Of a DNA stretch of 64,000 nt, positions 32,050-44,375 are shown piece after piece. Each line of letters begins with the position of its first letter. Position 1 is the first letter of the stretch. This DNA comes from Cornus controversa (Eukaryota > Streptophyta > Magnoliopsida > Cornales > Cornaceae): contig CM048845.1 in the NCBI GenBank assembly GCA_026545225.1, positions 16,213,001 through 16,277,000 on the forward strand. Reading direction: 5' to 3'. The translations under genes and the position numbers were made by a program. Below the pieces are notes generated by a model that was not told the origin of the DNA, searched no databases, and saw nothing but the letters and a program-made list of their open reading frames with translations.

Positions 32050-33238
32050 TAGGATAAAGTGCAAAAAAAAAAAAATCAATATACTGTTTGTGCAAAATGA
32101 CTCTCTACTTTTAAAATAAGTTGTGTTAGTCTCTATTTTTGTAAAAAGGTGCATATACATCTCTCTGACCACTTTTTGACATAAAGTAATAGTTTTATTA
32201 TGGTTTTGCCCCCTCCCCTCTTCCATAAATAAACATAGAAATAAATGGAAAATGTCATATAAATGGACAAAATTAAAATTTTAATTTACCAAAAAAAGAG
32301 AGGAGTAAAAATTAAATTTTATAAAAAAAAGGGAATAAAACCCCTAATTATGAACTCTTTTATCATTTTTCTTTCTAAAGTGAAACGTGTTTAATGTGTT
32401 TTTTCCCGGTAAATAGACATGTTTAATGTGTTAGATTCTCTTTTCTTCTTTTTTTTCTTCTCCTCTTAATTTGCATGTTTTTCTTATGAGATAATTTTTT
32501 TTTTGAAAGGTGTTTTTATGAGATAAATTCTTCCTCCTTTTTACTCTCAAACTCCTTCAATCCAAACATGATATAAAACAGGAAAATAATAGAAAGTACA
32601 ACAAGAAAAGGGTAACTTAATAATTTAGTAAATGAATTTTTTTTATCAATATTACTTGTTAGAAAAAAATATATAAATAATATAAGAAACAAATTAATTG
32701 GACTCTAAAGGAATTTATTTCTCGGTTTATTTATTCTATTTTTTTATTTTTCAAATGTGTAATGCTATTCATAGACATGTAACTTAGTAGATAATACAAT
32801 ATAAAATCAACTAATAGACATATTTAAGTGAATTCCACATTCATCTAAAATGATTTTTTTCTTTTAGATCAAACATAATACTACATTGTTTTGGTGAGGT
32901 TAAAAAAAATACATAATACTACATCATCTATATACACTTTTACTTTCCTTCCTTTTTGTCCCAATTTTAATCCAAATGGCATTTTCTAAGTTGTACAAAC
33001 GACATCGTAGATATACATACACTTGAAATGGAGGTTTAATAGAAATTTGAAGGCTTAGTGGTCATTTCACTTCAACTTAATTTTTAATATTATTTTATTA
33101 TACTAATATGAGGTTATTTTATTCTTTTGAAACACATAGGTTGATTTGCACACTTTTATAACATAAGGGTTGTTTTTTTAATTCATAGGGGTATATGCAC
33201 TATATTGATATCGTATAGGGTTTTTACATACTTTACCT
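32050..33238. mobile_element. Possible AT-rich TIR element
   Basis: The left end (AGGATAAAGTGCAAAAA, then TCAATATACTG) and the inverted right end (AGGTAAAGTATGTAAAAAC, then TCAATATAGTG) resemble each other over some 60 bp with gaps. The interior is non-coding. The repeat arms are decayed and I see no target duplication, so this is tentative. Confidence 0.35.
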
Positions 33239-33917
33239 ATGAAATTATATCAAATACCTTAAAATAAAAGATAGAAAATGCTTCAATTTAGTAATATATA
33301 TATACTAGCGTATTGCTCGTGCCTACGGCACTACAAAACAAAAAATTATTGAACTGAAATAGAATGCATCATCACTTTTTCTTGTCCTTATCTTGTCCAA
33401 TTTTAATCTTAATCTGCTGCACACGTGATAAAAATCTTCTATATAAAATTACACAACTTATTAGAGGAGATATATCAAATAAAAAGATTTTTAAAAATCT
33501 AATACCAACTACAATAAATTTTATTATTTTTATATACAAAAGATTGACTGATAATTTTTTTTTTTAAACAAAAATCTTTTGACCATCACTTTATTTTAAC
33601 ATAAAGTGGAGTGCAGTGAATACTAATTAAAGGTAGAAGCACCATCCACAACCAATAAAAATTCAAAAATTATTATGATTTTTGATATTTTTATTATCCA
33701 AATTTTGTTTCAGAAAGGGTGCTTTAAATGCTGGATAAAACAAAATGATACTTTTTTACACTATAACACAAACTAAGAAAATTAGAAGATAGAAAAGGTA
33801 CATGCAAGGCAGTTGAGTAGATCATGGCTTAAAAATAGTTACTAGAAAACTTGCCTTCATAAATATAGATACTGCAGTGACTACATATATAGAAATCAGA
33901 TAAGATGGCTTTTCCAT

Positions 33918-33949
<32 letters not shown>

Positions 33950-33959
33950 TTGTTCCATG

Positions 33960-34910
33960 TAGTATACACAGCCAAGTAGTCTCCTCTGTTGACAACAAAA
34001 GACCTGGTACGTGTCCAACAACAACCCACTCTTCCTGGTGTCTAACTTGTAAGCCATCAACATCATTTTGCATTACAATTGTGAGTCCATCAAAATCAGA
34101 ATGTGGTGCTAGCCCAAGTGTTCGGTGTGGCTCTGGACATGGAGGGTAATAATTAGAAACAACGATCTGAGAACCTTGCCCGAGTGACTTCTTTATGTAA
34201 TCACACTCAAGTCTAAAGCGTTCTGAATATTTCTTCGCTACGTACCTTTGATAGATTTGGTGGATTGATTTAATTAGCAAAATAAATATTAATTTACTTA
34301 AGAAATTATAATTACCTGTAGTTAGAGGGATTGTTAGGCCAAATATGAAAGGTACTATGAAAAGGATGGCCATAATGCTTGAAATAGTCCCTCCAATGGA
34401 GTGCATGCTTCTTTGATGTACTGAGGCTTGTTCCATACCTCACCAGATTTATCATATCGTCCGAAGCATATTTCATCTTCTCTTCCAAAGACAGACCTTC
34501 ATATCACAATCTGTTCATTTTTATTTTGGTAAATTATTGAAGTAATATTAACAAATTAAAGAAACAATTATTAATTTCTTAAAAAAATGTAAAACAAATT
34601 AAAACGATTGTTAAATTGTTGAAGTAATATTAACAAATTAAAGAAACAATTATTAATTTCTTAAAAAAATGTAAAACAAATTAAAACGAAATTACTCAAA
34701 TAATATATAGTTTCAAAAAATTATCCTGAAGAATCCCCAGTCGGCACGGGCAGAAGTGTGATGAATCTAGACTCAGTGGGTGCATAAAGACCACTTAAAT
34801 CGATGGCAAAACATAATCTGAAGGTAGTGTGCGCATGTTAGGCACCATATCGGTAAGGTACTTGATGCCTTTTTTGTAATCGCCATTACTTGGCAGCTCA
34901 TAAGCTGAAG
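33960..34910 (-). pseudogene. Captured 2-oxoglutarate/Fe(II)-dependent dioxygenase fragment
   Basis: Three exon-like blocks lie on the minus strand. About 34908-34740 encodes an N-terminal piece (GIKYLTDMVPNMRTLPSDYV, then a shifted frame with DLSGLYAPTESRF). About 34500-34323 encodes EGLSLEEKMKYASDD, then NLVRYGTSLS and HWRDYFKHYGHPFHSTFHIW, ending at a good GT donor. About 34249-34018 encodes RYVAKKYSERFRLECDYIKK, then QIVVSNYYPPCPEP, HRTLGLAPHSDFDGLTIVMQ and NDVDGLQVRHQEEW. The last block is the start of the 2OG-FeII_Oxy fold with the iron-binding H-x-D (HSD). The second metal histidine and the 2-oxoglutarate arginine are not seen; the frame decays after VPG. Relatives oxidise hormones, flavonoids or other specialised metabolites. 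It is a dead fragment inside a Helitron. Confidence 0.8.
34531..34694. repeat. 82-bp tandem duplication in a captured intron
   Basis: Two adjacent copies (34531-34612 and 34613-34694) are almost identical, sharing TTGAAGTAATATTAACAAAT and TGTAAAACAAATTAAAACGA. They lie between the first and second dioxygenase exon blocks. Confidence 0.9.
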
Positions 34911-35445
34911 GCAAACAAATAGATCAGATCTGAAACAAAAAATAACAAAATTTTTAATATTTAGACACTAATTTACAATCATCTTTAAATAGTTTCAGAT
35001 CTACCTTCAATCGGCCCAAAAATATGAGTTGAAAGCTTTTACCTCTCCAATTTGGTCTTTCCTTCAAGTGGTTGTGAAGCTTCAGATGGTAGATGAGTGA
35101 CAAAGCGAAAGCTGGAAAGAAAAAAACAAAAGTTGCACGCAATACCCAACACAAAGATGTAAAGAGGGTGATACACGGACAACGTGATGGTATGGTATAA
35201 AGTGCCTAAAAAGGTGAGGTATAGGTGAGGATATAATGTTTAAATTTTAAATTTAAGTGGTTGTGAGTTGTTGAGGATTTAAATTTGAATTTTGGTGGGA
35301 GTGAATGGTGATCGTTAGATCGTAGATAGGAAGAGTAATTTTAGACCGTAGATAGCAAAAGACATTTTAAACTGCAGGATTGCTTTTTTAGCGACTTTGG
35401 ATCGTTGGATGGCCTTTTTTGGCATTATTATGCCAAGCTCAAATG

Positions 35446-35453
<8 letters not shown>

Positions 35454-35495
<42 letters not shown>

Positions 35496-36228
35496 CTTAA
35501 AATAGTAAAACTAGACCTGCATTGCAGGTGATTAAAAATATATGTAAAGAAAATTACTTTTATAGATAATATTGTTTTCGAAGATCTCCAAAATTATAGA
35601 AGACAATAACTTCAAGGATTTTAAGGGTAGGATTGAAATACCAAATAGTGTTGGTACCGCAAAAGATCAATATAATCTCTTTCCATTATTTTATGTTTAT
35701 TTAACTTCTAAAAAGTAATATCCAAAACTAATTGGGTTGGTATATTAATAGTTAATTCGGGCATGTCATCATAGCCGAGTGGTTAGAGCCCAACTTAGTA
35801 AACTTGTTTGTCTGTGTTTGATTAAATAACGACTAATGCTTGCCAAGAGGAAAACAAAGGAAGAAGAAAAAGGTTAATTCAATCATTCTATGACCATGTT
35901 ATCACACTAAAAACCTATGAACACAACAATTTAAAGCCTCAGTGCATAACAGAATTATCCATAAAGACAATGCAAACAAATAATTATTTATATATATAAT
36001 TATTCAAGGGCAAGCAATTTTTTGAGTGGAGAGAGCACGGGTCACACTATTTGTACATCTCTACTCTTTTTTTTTCCAAGAGGAACATTGGCACTTCACT
36101 TCTCTTTGCTTTCAATTTCTTCTTTTCAACTTTTTAACCCAATAGAAGAAACGAGGGGACGTATGAAACTGACGAGAGTCCGGATCTTCTGCTGTGTATC
36201 GAATCGTCCTTATTGCTTATATGTGTAC
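35454..36228. other. Microsatellite, Helitron-end-like motif and tRNA-like scrap
   Basis: An AT then AC microsatellite runs to about 35494. At 35507-35525 the minus strand reads ACCTGC-aat-GCAGGT followed by CTAG and T, which resembles a Helitron 3' end but lacks the usual spacer. At 35772-35789 TAGCCGAGTGGTTAGAGC looks like the A box of a Leu/Ser tRNA or of a tRNA-derived SINE, but no cloverleaf or clear B box follows. No gene is supported. Confidence 0.35.
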
Positions 36229-38816
36229 TGTCACGCCCCTAAATTTAAATAATAGAAATACTGGTTCTATACTCAAATAAAGTACGTGATTTGCAACAAC
36301 ACCCACCTCACACAACATAATATAACTCTCCCAAAAAAATATTTTATTGAAAAACATAAATAACTACAGAACAAATGTTGCATCATCTAATACAATCCAT
36401 AAAAATCCTCGACATTATTACATAAGTTCATATCAACTTTATTGAACTACAAAGAAGTAATAAACAACAAAATCATCTCCTTCCAGCTCACATGCCTCCA
36501 TCATGTTCCAATCAACGTGTACGTGAAAATTGTTAAGGAGTGAGCTCACAAGCTCAACAAGGGATTGCTAAACACATTCCCTGCTCAGCAAATCAACTCA
36601 CCTTATATTTTCGTATATAAAAATAACTCGTCAAAATGCATTAATTATATGTATTTATCTCAGGTCATAAATTTTCATATATCATAAATACCAAAACATA
36701 AAACAGAACACAATTTTTACAATTTCATACCATAAACTTGTTAACTATCTTGATTAATTTATATTAAATTCCACTTATCTCACACGAGCCCCAGACTCCC
36801 CTCCAATCGATGGTGTGCATCGCATAGTCCAGGACTACCGAAAACACTCATGCGATTGGGTTATACATCTACTCATCCAGATGGTCCCGAACCACGTCCA
36901 CATAATAAGGGCATGCTGAGCCCAATGGCCATAACAAAAAGGTAGTGTACTCCTAATAGGCAGGTCCCTGACTATACCTAACAAGGTCATCATAAGAATA
37001 GTCTCGGACTACTCCTCGACCACTCACCATTATCCATTACTTACCTTAATCTAATTTCATATTTTTCAGCAAATTTGAGTTAATTAAACTGAAATACATT
37101 ATTCTGGAATTTTTCATAATTTCAGAAATATTTTTACTATTTTCCTCTAATTCTCATTAAGCTTGCATAAAAGAAACCAAAATAAACATTCTCTTCTACA
37201 TAATAAAATATCCAGAATATTATATAACAACCATCTGAATATATCTATGCACTAACAGAATATTAAAGTGTTTTGCAAATTCTTTAAAAATGACCACTTA
37301 TGTTACATTAGGCCTTCAAAGTTCACATCGTTCTGCTAGTTTGAATCTCAAAACTCAAATCAAATATTGATATAAAAAAATTACTTAATATATCAATTTA
37401 GGACATGTATCAAACTGAAGTCATCTAAATTTCAGGTCATGGTAGGGTGTTATTTTCGTTTCAATTGCGAATCCAGCAACTTGTATCTTGTATCCTAAAT
37501 ATAGTTATGTATATATACAGTCACTTAACTACATATCATCCCATTGTATCCTAAATATAATTATCTATATACGTTATAATTTAAATATAACTCTTGTAAC
37601 CTAAATATAATTATATACCGCAACCTAAATATAATTATATACCGCAACTACATATCGACCCAATGTAACCTAATCTCAGGCCATCCTAATCGTTTAATAT
37701 TCCAGATTCCACTAAACAACACATTCGTTCGGCTCATATCACACCAAATATCTACATATATAAAACAAATTACCTGAAACCTTAACTTTTATATTCTAAT
37801 TATACTTCAACATAACCTATATATCTACCAATAAATCTGACCCTAAAACACGTTACTATAGTCTAAGCCATCAACCCCGATCTAACAATTAGCACATTTT
37901 CCTTCAACTCCAGTGAATATCTTTTGTCTATGAACTAACTGCGTACTGCCTTTCAATCTTATTGATTTATATGTTTTGCATGCCCGAAATCTAAATTAGA
38001 AACATTTACCATATTCATATCCATAATCTCATGTATATACATTGCACTCAAACTAGAAGCCTTCAAGAATTTATATACATTTCCTGATATATATATATAT
38101 ATACCCACCCTAATGGGAACAATAATGATATTTATACATTTCATATATAAGTCATACAAATCTTTAAAAGAACAACTTTGATTCTCAATATACAAAAAGT
38201 CTAACATGGTTCCCAAGCATAATCGTTAAACAAAATCAACAAAAATAGAACAATTAACCCAAACTTATTTATCACACATGTTTCAACCATAATAATTTAA
38301 AATCTATTAACAGACCATTCAATCAAATACTAGGGCTCCTAGTATAATCATGCTTTTTTAATAAAGATAAAAAATAACTTAAATCTATATATATAACCAT
38401 CTACACAAAAACTATCAACATGATTAATTCTTTTTTTAAATATAAAAAAATTAAGAGACAAGTCTCAATCATATACAAAAATATAAAACAAATCGACTTA
38501 CCTGCTATCGCCATTCCAATCGCCGTCTTTCTCTACGCCACTCTTTGATCACCGTCTCTCCTTCCAACTACTGCAGGTTGTGTTCATATACGTCAATATA
38601 TTTCTCTCTTTCTCTCCCTTTATTTTTAGAAAATATGGTGTTTTTTTCGTGTAACGAATATTGTGTCAGACTATTTAGGAGAATAATAAGGAGTTTGAGT
38701 TTCTTAGGAAACTCTTTAAAGTTTAAATTATAGGATATCTCACTTATCTATATTATCTAATTTTTTAATTAAAAATCAGATAATTATAATTATATATATA
38801 TTTCAAGGATATTACA
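36229..38816 (-). mobile_element. Solo LTR, Ty3/gypsy chromovirus (Tekay-like)
   Basis: A 2588-bp unit is flanked by the 5-bp duplication TGTAC (36224-36228 and 38817-38821). On the minus strand it begins TGTAATATCC and ends GGGGCGTGACA. These termini, the large size and motifs such as the 'gtgagctcacaagctcaacaag' type block (near 36540) are typical of Tekay/Del LTRs, where the end GTGACA normally abuts a tRNA-iMet primer site. No internal domain is present, so it is a solo LTR. Confidence 0.8.
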
Positions 38817-38821
38817 TGTAC

Positions 38822-39689
38822 GCTATCACATGTGTAAGTAATATGAGTCATTGAATGCGGTACAACAATTGCATTGTATTGCACCAGATCCACTCACAAA
38901 TGAAAGAGTGAATTTGAAAGAACAAACAACACTTCGGCTACGCATTTAAACTACCATATGATTTAATTTGAAAAGAATAGTTTCAAAGGCTCTCCTTTAG
39001 TGAGAAAAATGGTTTAAAAGATATTTATTAGAGAATGTGGTATAATTGTAAAATGTAACTCTCTATTTTTTATTAATATAAAATAATATTTTAAAATAAA
39101 AGAGGTGTTTGATTGTTTGAAATTAATAAAGTGAATCTTTGATTTAATTTGAATAGATAATTTTCTACCGTTAAAAATTAATTCCACATGAAGTGGAAAA
39201 AGTGTTTGGTGGAAGAAGAGTATGAGAAGGTAACTCTTTGTAAAAAGTTAAATATTATGTAGTATTAGTTACTTTTTTATCTACTTAAATTTAATAAAGA
39301 TATATAAAAATTAGAAAGTCTATACACTTTAAATAATATTATGTATAGATATAGATATAGATATATGTGAGTTAATTTTACAAAACCTCCCTGAACTATA
39401 AAAAATTGACATATTACCTTTGTACTACCAAACAACGCCATTAACTAACAAAATTAATTATATAAGCGAATATGTTACAGAGTTGTTAGTTACATAGTGA
39501 AATGATGATAATCAGATAATGCCCTTGCTTTATGAATATTAATTTAAAGCTTAAACATTATAAAGATGAAATGATGCATTAAAGTCATTGCTTTACAAAT
39601 GCCGCCATGCATGGACATTGCCACCCCTTCTGCAACATCAATTTAAGACAACCAACAATTCCCTCCAATAATCTAGTCCGACCCCATTC

Positions 39690-39730
<41 letters not shown>

Positions 39731-40166
39731 ATGTTAAAGCATATAATACCATTCGAACACTCAACTTTGTCTTTGGAAAGGAGAAATCATACCACCTAAG
39801 CTCTAACAGTGAACTCCGTTCTTAATATTCACTTAAAAATTTGCAATTGTTCTCTTGAGCAAGAAGATAACCCATTATACAAATTAAAGAAATAGTGGAG
39901 ATGCTGGGGTTGGTTGGGGTAAGTTAAGCTTGAGTTCTAAAAGATAATTTTGTCCAAGAAAGGACTTTTTAATAATATACTCAAATTAGGCACATGGCAC
40001 CACGTGATATTTTTTTCATTATGTTTTGATGGCAAACTAATAAAAAGGTGGTAAGCTGATGGATATTTTTAACGCTAAGTAGTTTTATTCTATTTTACTA
40101 GTACATGACTACTATGTCATATTCTTATAGTACATGAGTTTAGTGAACTAACCCTATGCATGTATA
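38822..40166. other. Non-coding stretch
   Basis: AT-rich intergenic DNA with an (AT)n run at about 39693-39724. Small frames show no recognisable domain. A line of MITE-like sequence (TTTTACAAAACCTCCCTGAA, about 39377) is seen, but I find no partner end. Confidence 0.45.
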
Positions 40167-40431
40167 CTAGTGTATTGCCCATGCCTTTGACACTATTAAA
40201 AAAATTTGTTGGACTGAATTATTTTAGGGGTGTGAGGGTAGGTGGATGTGTATGTGAATTTAGGTGTGAATGTAGTGGATGAATCGTGACTATTAGATCG
40301 ACGATAGAGAGAGTTATTTTAGACCGTAAATATGCATAGATATTTTAAATCGTAAGATTAGTTTTTTAAGCATTTTTGACCGTATGATTGTGATTCTTTT
40401 TTTGAGGGAGATTCAAACAATGTAATATAGA
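40167..40431 (-). mobile_element. Short non-autonomous Helitron (265 bp)
   Basis: On the minus strand the element begins TCTATATTACATTG at 40431 and ends in a decayed hairpin (GTGTC-aaa-GGCAT), a 10-nt spacer and CTAG at 40170-40167. The host flanks are A and T, the Helitron insertion target. Its 5' ~230 bp and 3' ~60 bp match the ends of the larger element at 33305-35453. Confidence 0.75.
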
Positions 40432-40793
40432 TGTGTGTGTGTTTATATATATATAATTGTTTGACTAAAGTGTGTTATATGTTGTAAATGACTTTGGATA
40501 CAAATTTTTTTTACTATATAATTCTCCTTTTATTTAGTGACCAATCCAAGAATTTAGTTGAGGGGGACGCTGTTGAAGAATAATAAGATAAAAAAAATGA
40601 AGATAATTTTTTTTAATAAAATAATAAATATAAGAACTTAATTTTAATTGATAATATTTTTTAATATTACATTTACAATTATTCTCAAGTTATATTTGAG
40701 AGTACTAAATTAGCACCAAGTAATTGGAATTGGAGAAAATTTAATTCAAAGTTTGAATTATATTTCCTTCAATTCCAATTTCAAGGCACCAAT
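40432..40793. other. Non-coding stretch between the short Helitron and the hAT element
   Basis: AT-rich sequence with a short TG/TA run at 40432-40453. No gene seen. Confidence 0.45.
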
Positions 40794-43735
40794 TAGGTGT
40801 GCACATGGTATGGTTTGGTCCAGTTTTGGCATGAACCAAAACCAAACCAGTCACAACGATTCTAGAAATTTTAAAACTAAGCTGAATTATTAGAACTAGT
40901 GGAACGGTTCGGTTCTACAATTTTGGACTTTCTTATATATACATATAGGGATGCATATGTGTGTGTATATATATAAAACACGCACGCACGCGTACACACA
41001 CACACACATATATATATGTTACCCAATAATTGTCTTGCGGGGGTGGGGGGGGTTGAATAAGGAAAATAGGCAAACGATGAAACTTTTTTTGTTCAATTTA
41101 TTTTGAAAAAAATAGGCTGTTTGGACTTTTGTCAAATATTTGATAAACTTATGTATTCAACAAGTTGAAGAGGTTTTCTAAGTACAACATCTAAAGCTTA
41201 TAACAAATGTTGTGCAATAAGAATAGACAATTATATAATCAAAGAATTCATCCCATCATTCTTATATGAAAAATTTAAACAACATTTATTAATTAAAAAA
41301 TTATAAAATTAATGCTAGAAAAATAAAGAAATAAACCTATCAAAAGGATACTTGAATAATTACTTATAGATATGATGTAAAAAGTAAAACTTACATAGGT
41401 AATTAATCAAGGACTTGGAGTGCTACTCTTTCATTCATAAAATGGTTCATTGGATAAGGAATGAAATAAGCTAAGTGGATATATGTTTATTAATTCTAAA
41501 ATGGAATTAAAGCTCATAAAGATATTTCATCAAATACATGGTATTCAATATCTCCATACAATTATACTCTTCATATCTATTCAAAACATAAATACATTTA
41601 ACAAGGACAATAAACATAATAATGTAAGGAAAGTAATAATAGAGAAATTCATACATTGACACTAAGATTTTTACAAGGTTTGGAACTCCATCATACGTCC
41701 TTGACTCGAGAGCACCTCCCAAGATTTCTCCCAAATCCACTATGGGGTTTCCCTTATGGATGGAAAACAAACCATGCATTAAAACACCCTTTCTTTTTTG
41801 AGGCTAAAAGATAGTCATTGCTCACTCTTATCGGTGGAGATCGCTACCAAATTCGCTCATTATTAGGTTAAGTGAAACCTCTCTATTTTTCAGGCTTAGA
41901 GATAACCCTTACAAAGCTTTCCCGAGCTACCAATGTCAAAAGAACCTCTTGGTCTTCTTCTCTTCAGAATAAGGAATTGTGTATATAATGAATGTCTCTT
42001 AAATATACAAGATATACAAATTCAAAGCTCTCTCAAATCTAGAGTTACAATTGATGAATAAAAAAGAAAGTCCAACTCTAGAATGATGAATGAAATACCA
42101 CAATGAATTGATGAATTAAAGCTCATGTGTAGTTTCTACCTCTGTAGAATATGAGTTTTAAGCATAGAGGTGAATTCTACCAACAAGATATGATTATGGA
42201 AGGTTATGATAGTCTCTTTCACTTGTATAATGCATATACAATGTGTATTTATAGCTCCTTTAAGAGATATAGTCATTTATAGCTGTTGGGGGTGGTTGGG
42301 AAGTATTAAATGCGTTAAACTAGCCGTTTAGATCTGAATTGCATAAAAGTAGTCGACTTATAAGTCGATTATTCATTTAGGAACAATCAGTTGTTTCATC
42401 TTTACAAAGCAAATATATGGATACTGAAATAATAAGTCAATTTATGAAATTGGGTAAGTCGATTGATAAGTAGACTTATCTAAAACATAAGTAGACTTAT
42501 TCAAGGAATAAGTCGACTGTTTTAGAATTCTCCCAAAGCCTAATTTTTTTCTAATAATAAATCGACTTATGAGAATGGATAAGAAGACTGATTTATGCTC
42601 AACATGAAATAAACATATTTTTGAAGTCTAAATGAGTCTAAACTATCAAGGACTTGTAAGATGTGACTCAAAGAAAATCAAGTCATATTTCTACATTTCT
42701 AGGGACCATTAAAATGATATGCATGAGTTGCATTGGGTCCTAGATTTAACTAAATTACGAGTTAGATTTTTTAAATATTTTGACAAGCTTAAACTCCTAA
42801 AAGTCAACTATGGCCTTATGAAATAAATCAATTTGATCTAAGGTCCTTGACTTCATACTTCACTAAATGCAAATATTTTTAATTAAATATATTTTTAATT
42901 AGAGATCCCCTCAATATTACTTAAGACTTTTCATAATTTAAACATATAAGTTCAAAACCTTATTACTATAATTCCTAGAGATCATACCAAATGAATTAAT
43001 TAGAATACATGGTCCTAGTATTATGGATCAATAGTTAAGTTTTTTCAAAGTTTATGAAAACTTGAACTAACTCAACATTAGTAAAGGCCTTATGATGAAT
43101 AATCAATGTGATGAACATACCTTGACACTTAAAGTATTTTAGACATATATGATGCAAAATATATGAATGATATGCATTGGTTCTAGAGCTTTCATGTGAG
43201 AATATCAAAGTAACTTTACAAAGATTACTTATACACTCACCAAAACTAAACTACCCAATCTTCAATATCTTCATTGATTTTGATGTATATTGGGTGAAGT
43301 CTTCTTTCTTTGTATTATTACCTTCATCTTTTTGTCATATCCTTGATATGAGCTTTTGGATATAGATGGATATGATCAATGTGAGCTTTAGATACATTTG
43401 CAAAGTGCCATTGATCCTCTTGTCTTTGAGTCTTGTCAAAATGTAACCTATTTAAGCACAAACTCAGGTAGACATTAAATCGTAATTCTTAAAATATTTT
43501 ATTATCGTCAAAATAACTGAGATAACCTTGATTAAAAAATTTGGTTCAACAATATATATATCAAATATTTTCATTATAATATATATATAAAGATATATTA
43601 AATTATCACTAATGGTGGTTTGGTTCGGTTCTTTTGACTTAAAAAATCAGTTTGAAACCAAATCATTCCATTAAAAAATCAAACCATACGGTTCGGTTCG
43701 AATTACTGGTTCTAACATTTTTTTGTGCACACTTA
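40794..43735. mobile_element. hAT element (about 400 bp) split by a nested solo LTR
   Basis: The left end TAGGTGTGCACATGGTATGG and the inverted right end TAAGTGTGCACAAAAAAATG are terminal inverted repeats. The 8-bp flanks GCACCAAT (40786-40793) and GCGTCAAT (43736-43743) are a slightly decayed hAT target duplication. Subterminal GGTTTGGT/AACCAAAC and GGTTCGGTT motifs are mirrored. The element itself is about 400 bp; the rest is the nested LTR at 41017-43551. No transposase. Confidence 0.75.
41017..43551 (-). mobile_element. Solo LTR, Ty1/copia SIRE-like, nested in the hAT element
   Basis: A 2535-bp unit with TG...CA ends and a 5-bp flank ATATA on both sides (41012-41016 and 43552-43556; low-complexity, so weak evidence alone). 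On the minus strand it starts TGTTGAACC and ends CAATTATTGGGTAACA after a C-rich run. The layout and 2.5-kb size resemble SIRE/Maximus copia LTRs. A cluster of AAGTCGACTTATAAGTCGA-like motifs lies at 42345-42600. No internal domain seen. Confidence 0.65.
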
Positions 43736-43782
43736 GCGTCAATTCAGTGCTCCCAAACATAACATTAATATTTTGTTATATT

Positions 43783-44375
43783 TGTTGGGAATTAATCCCT
43801 TTTCATTTGGTATAGCGAAAGCATATCACAAGCAAACATGGAGATCCAAAAATAATAAAGAAATCATACACACAAATATAAGATATACGTGGTTCGGCCT
43901 CACCCGACCAATGTCCACATAGAGAAGAAATTTCACTATCATGAAGAAGAGATTACAATGGTAGAATACAAATACTTAACACTCACACACCACTTCATGA
44001 GAAATAATATTGGTAGAGACTTTAAACCATGTACACACTCTCTGCTCAAGGTATGGTGTTGGATACTTAAGTCTTTCATAGTATACCACTCACTCATCAT
44101 TAGTGTTTTATACACTCACTCATCATCTCAACCCCTACACACTCACTCACCAATTTCTATGAAGATACATCTCTTTACACTTCTACTAACCCACTCACAT
44201 ATTTTCTCACTCACTCCTCCATTATCTTTTCTTCTCTACCATTTCCACTCAACTCCCTCTCTATGTATAAAGAGTTGCTAACCTTAGTTGGTGAACAAGT
44301 AATACAAATCCTTATTGAGTAATGAATACAACTACTTGAGGCTCAAATACAATTATTTTGGGTCCAAGTCTAACA
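43783..44375. mobile_element. Probable small solo LTR
   Basis: About 593 bp beginning TGTTGGGAATTAATCCC and ending AAGTCTAACA. It contains the block ACGTGGTTCGGCCTCACCCG (43889-43908), often found in small copia LTRs of plants, and a TATA-like GTATAAAGAG (44264-44273). Target duplications are not clear, so borders are tentative. The 130-codon open frame here is low-complexity and not a gene. Confidence 0.5.

Larger units (their letters stand above)
33305..35453 (-). mobile_element. Helitron carrying a captured dioxygenase gene fragment
   Basis: Read on the minus strand, the 3' end has the Helitron signature: hairpin GTGCC-gta-GGCAC (33331-33319), a 10-nt spacer, then CTAG (33308-33305) followed by host T. 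The 5' end near 35453 is homologous to the 5' end of the short Helitron at 40167-40431 over about 250 bp (for example TTAGACCGTA and the TTACAT terminus), though an AT microsatellite blurs the exact border. The ~60-bp 3' subterminal zones of both copies also match. Between the ends lie spliced-gene pieces of a 2-oxoglutarate dioxygenase in the same orientation. No Rep/helicase, so it is non-autonomous. Gene-fragment capture is a known Helitron behaviour. Confidence 0.7.

Noticed and set aside
35764-35830. tRNA gene (TAGCCGAGTGGTTAGAGC)
   Set aside because: Only an A-box-like stretch is present. No acceptor stem, anticodon arm or proper B box can be formed, so it is at most a tRNA-derived scrap.
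43889-44281. 130-codon plus-strand open frame rich in His, Ser and Thr
   Set aside because: It is a low-complexity translation of an LTR-like unit with CACTCA repeats and has no recognisable domain.
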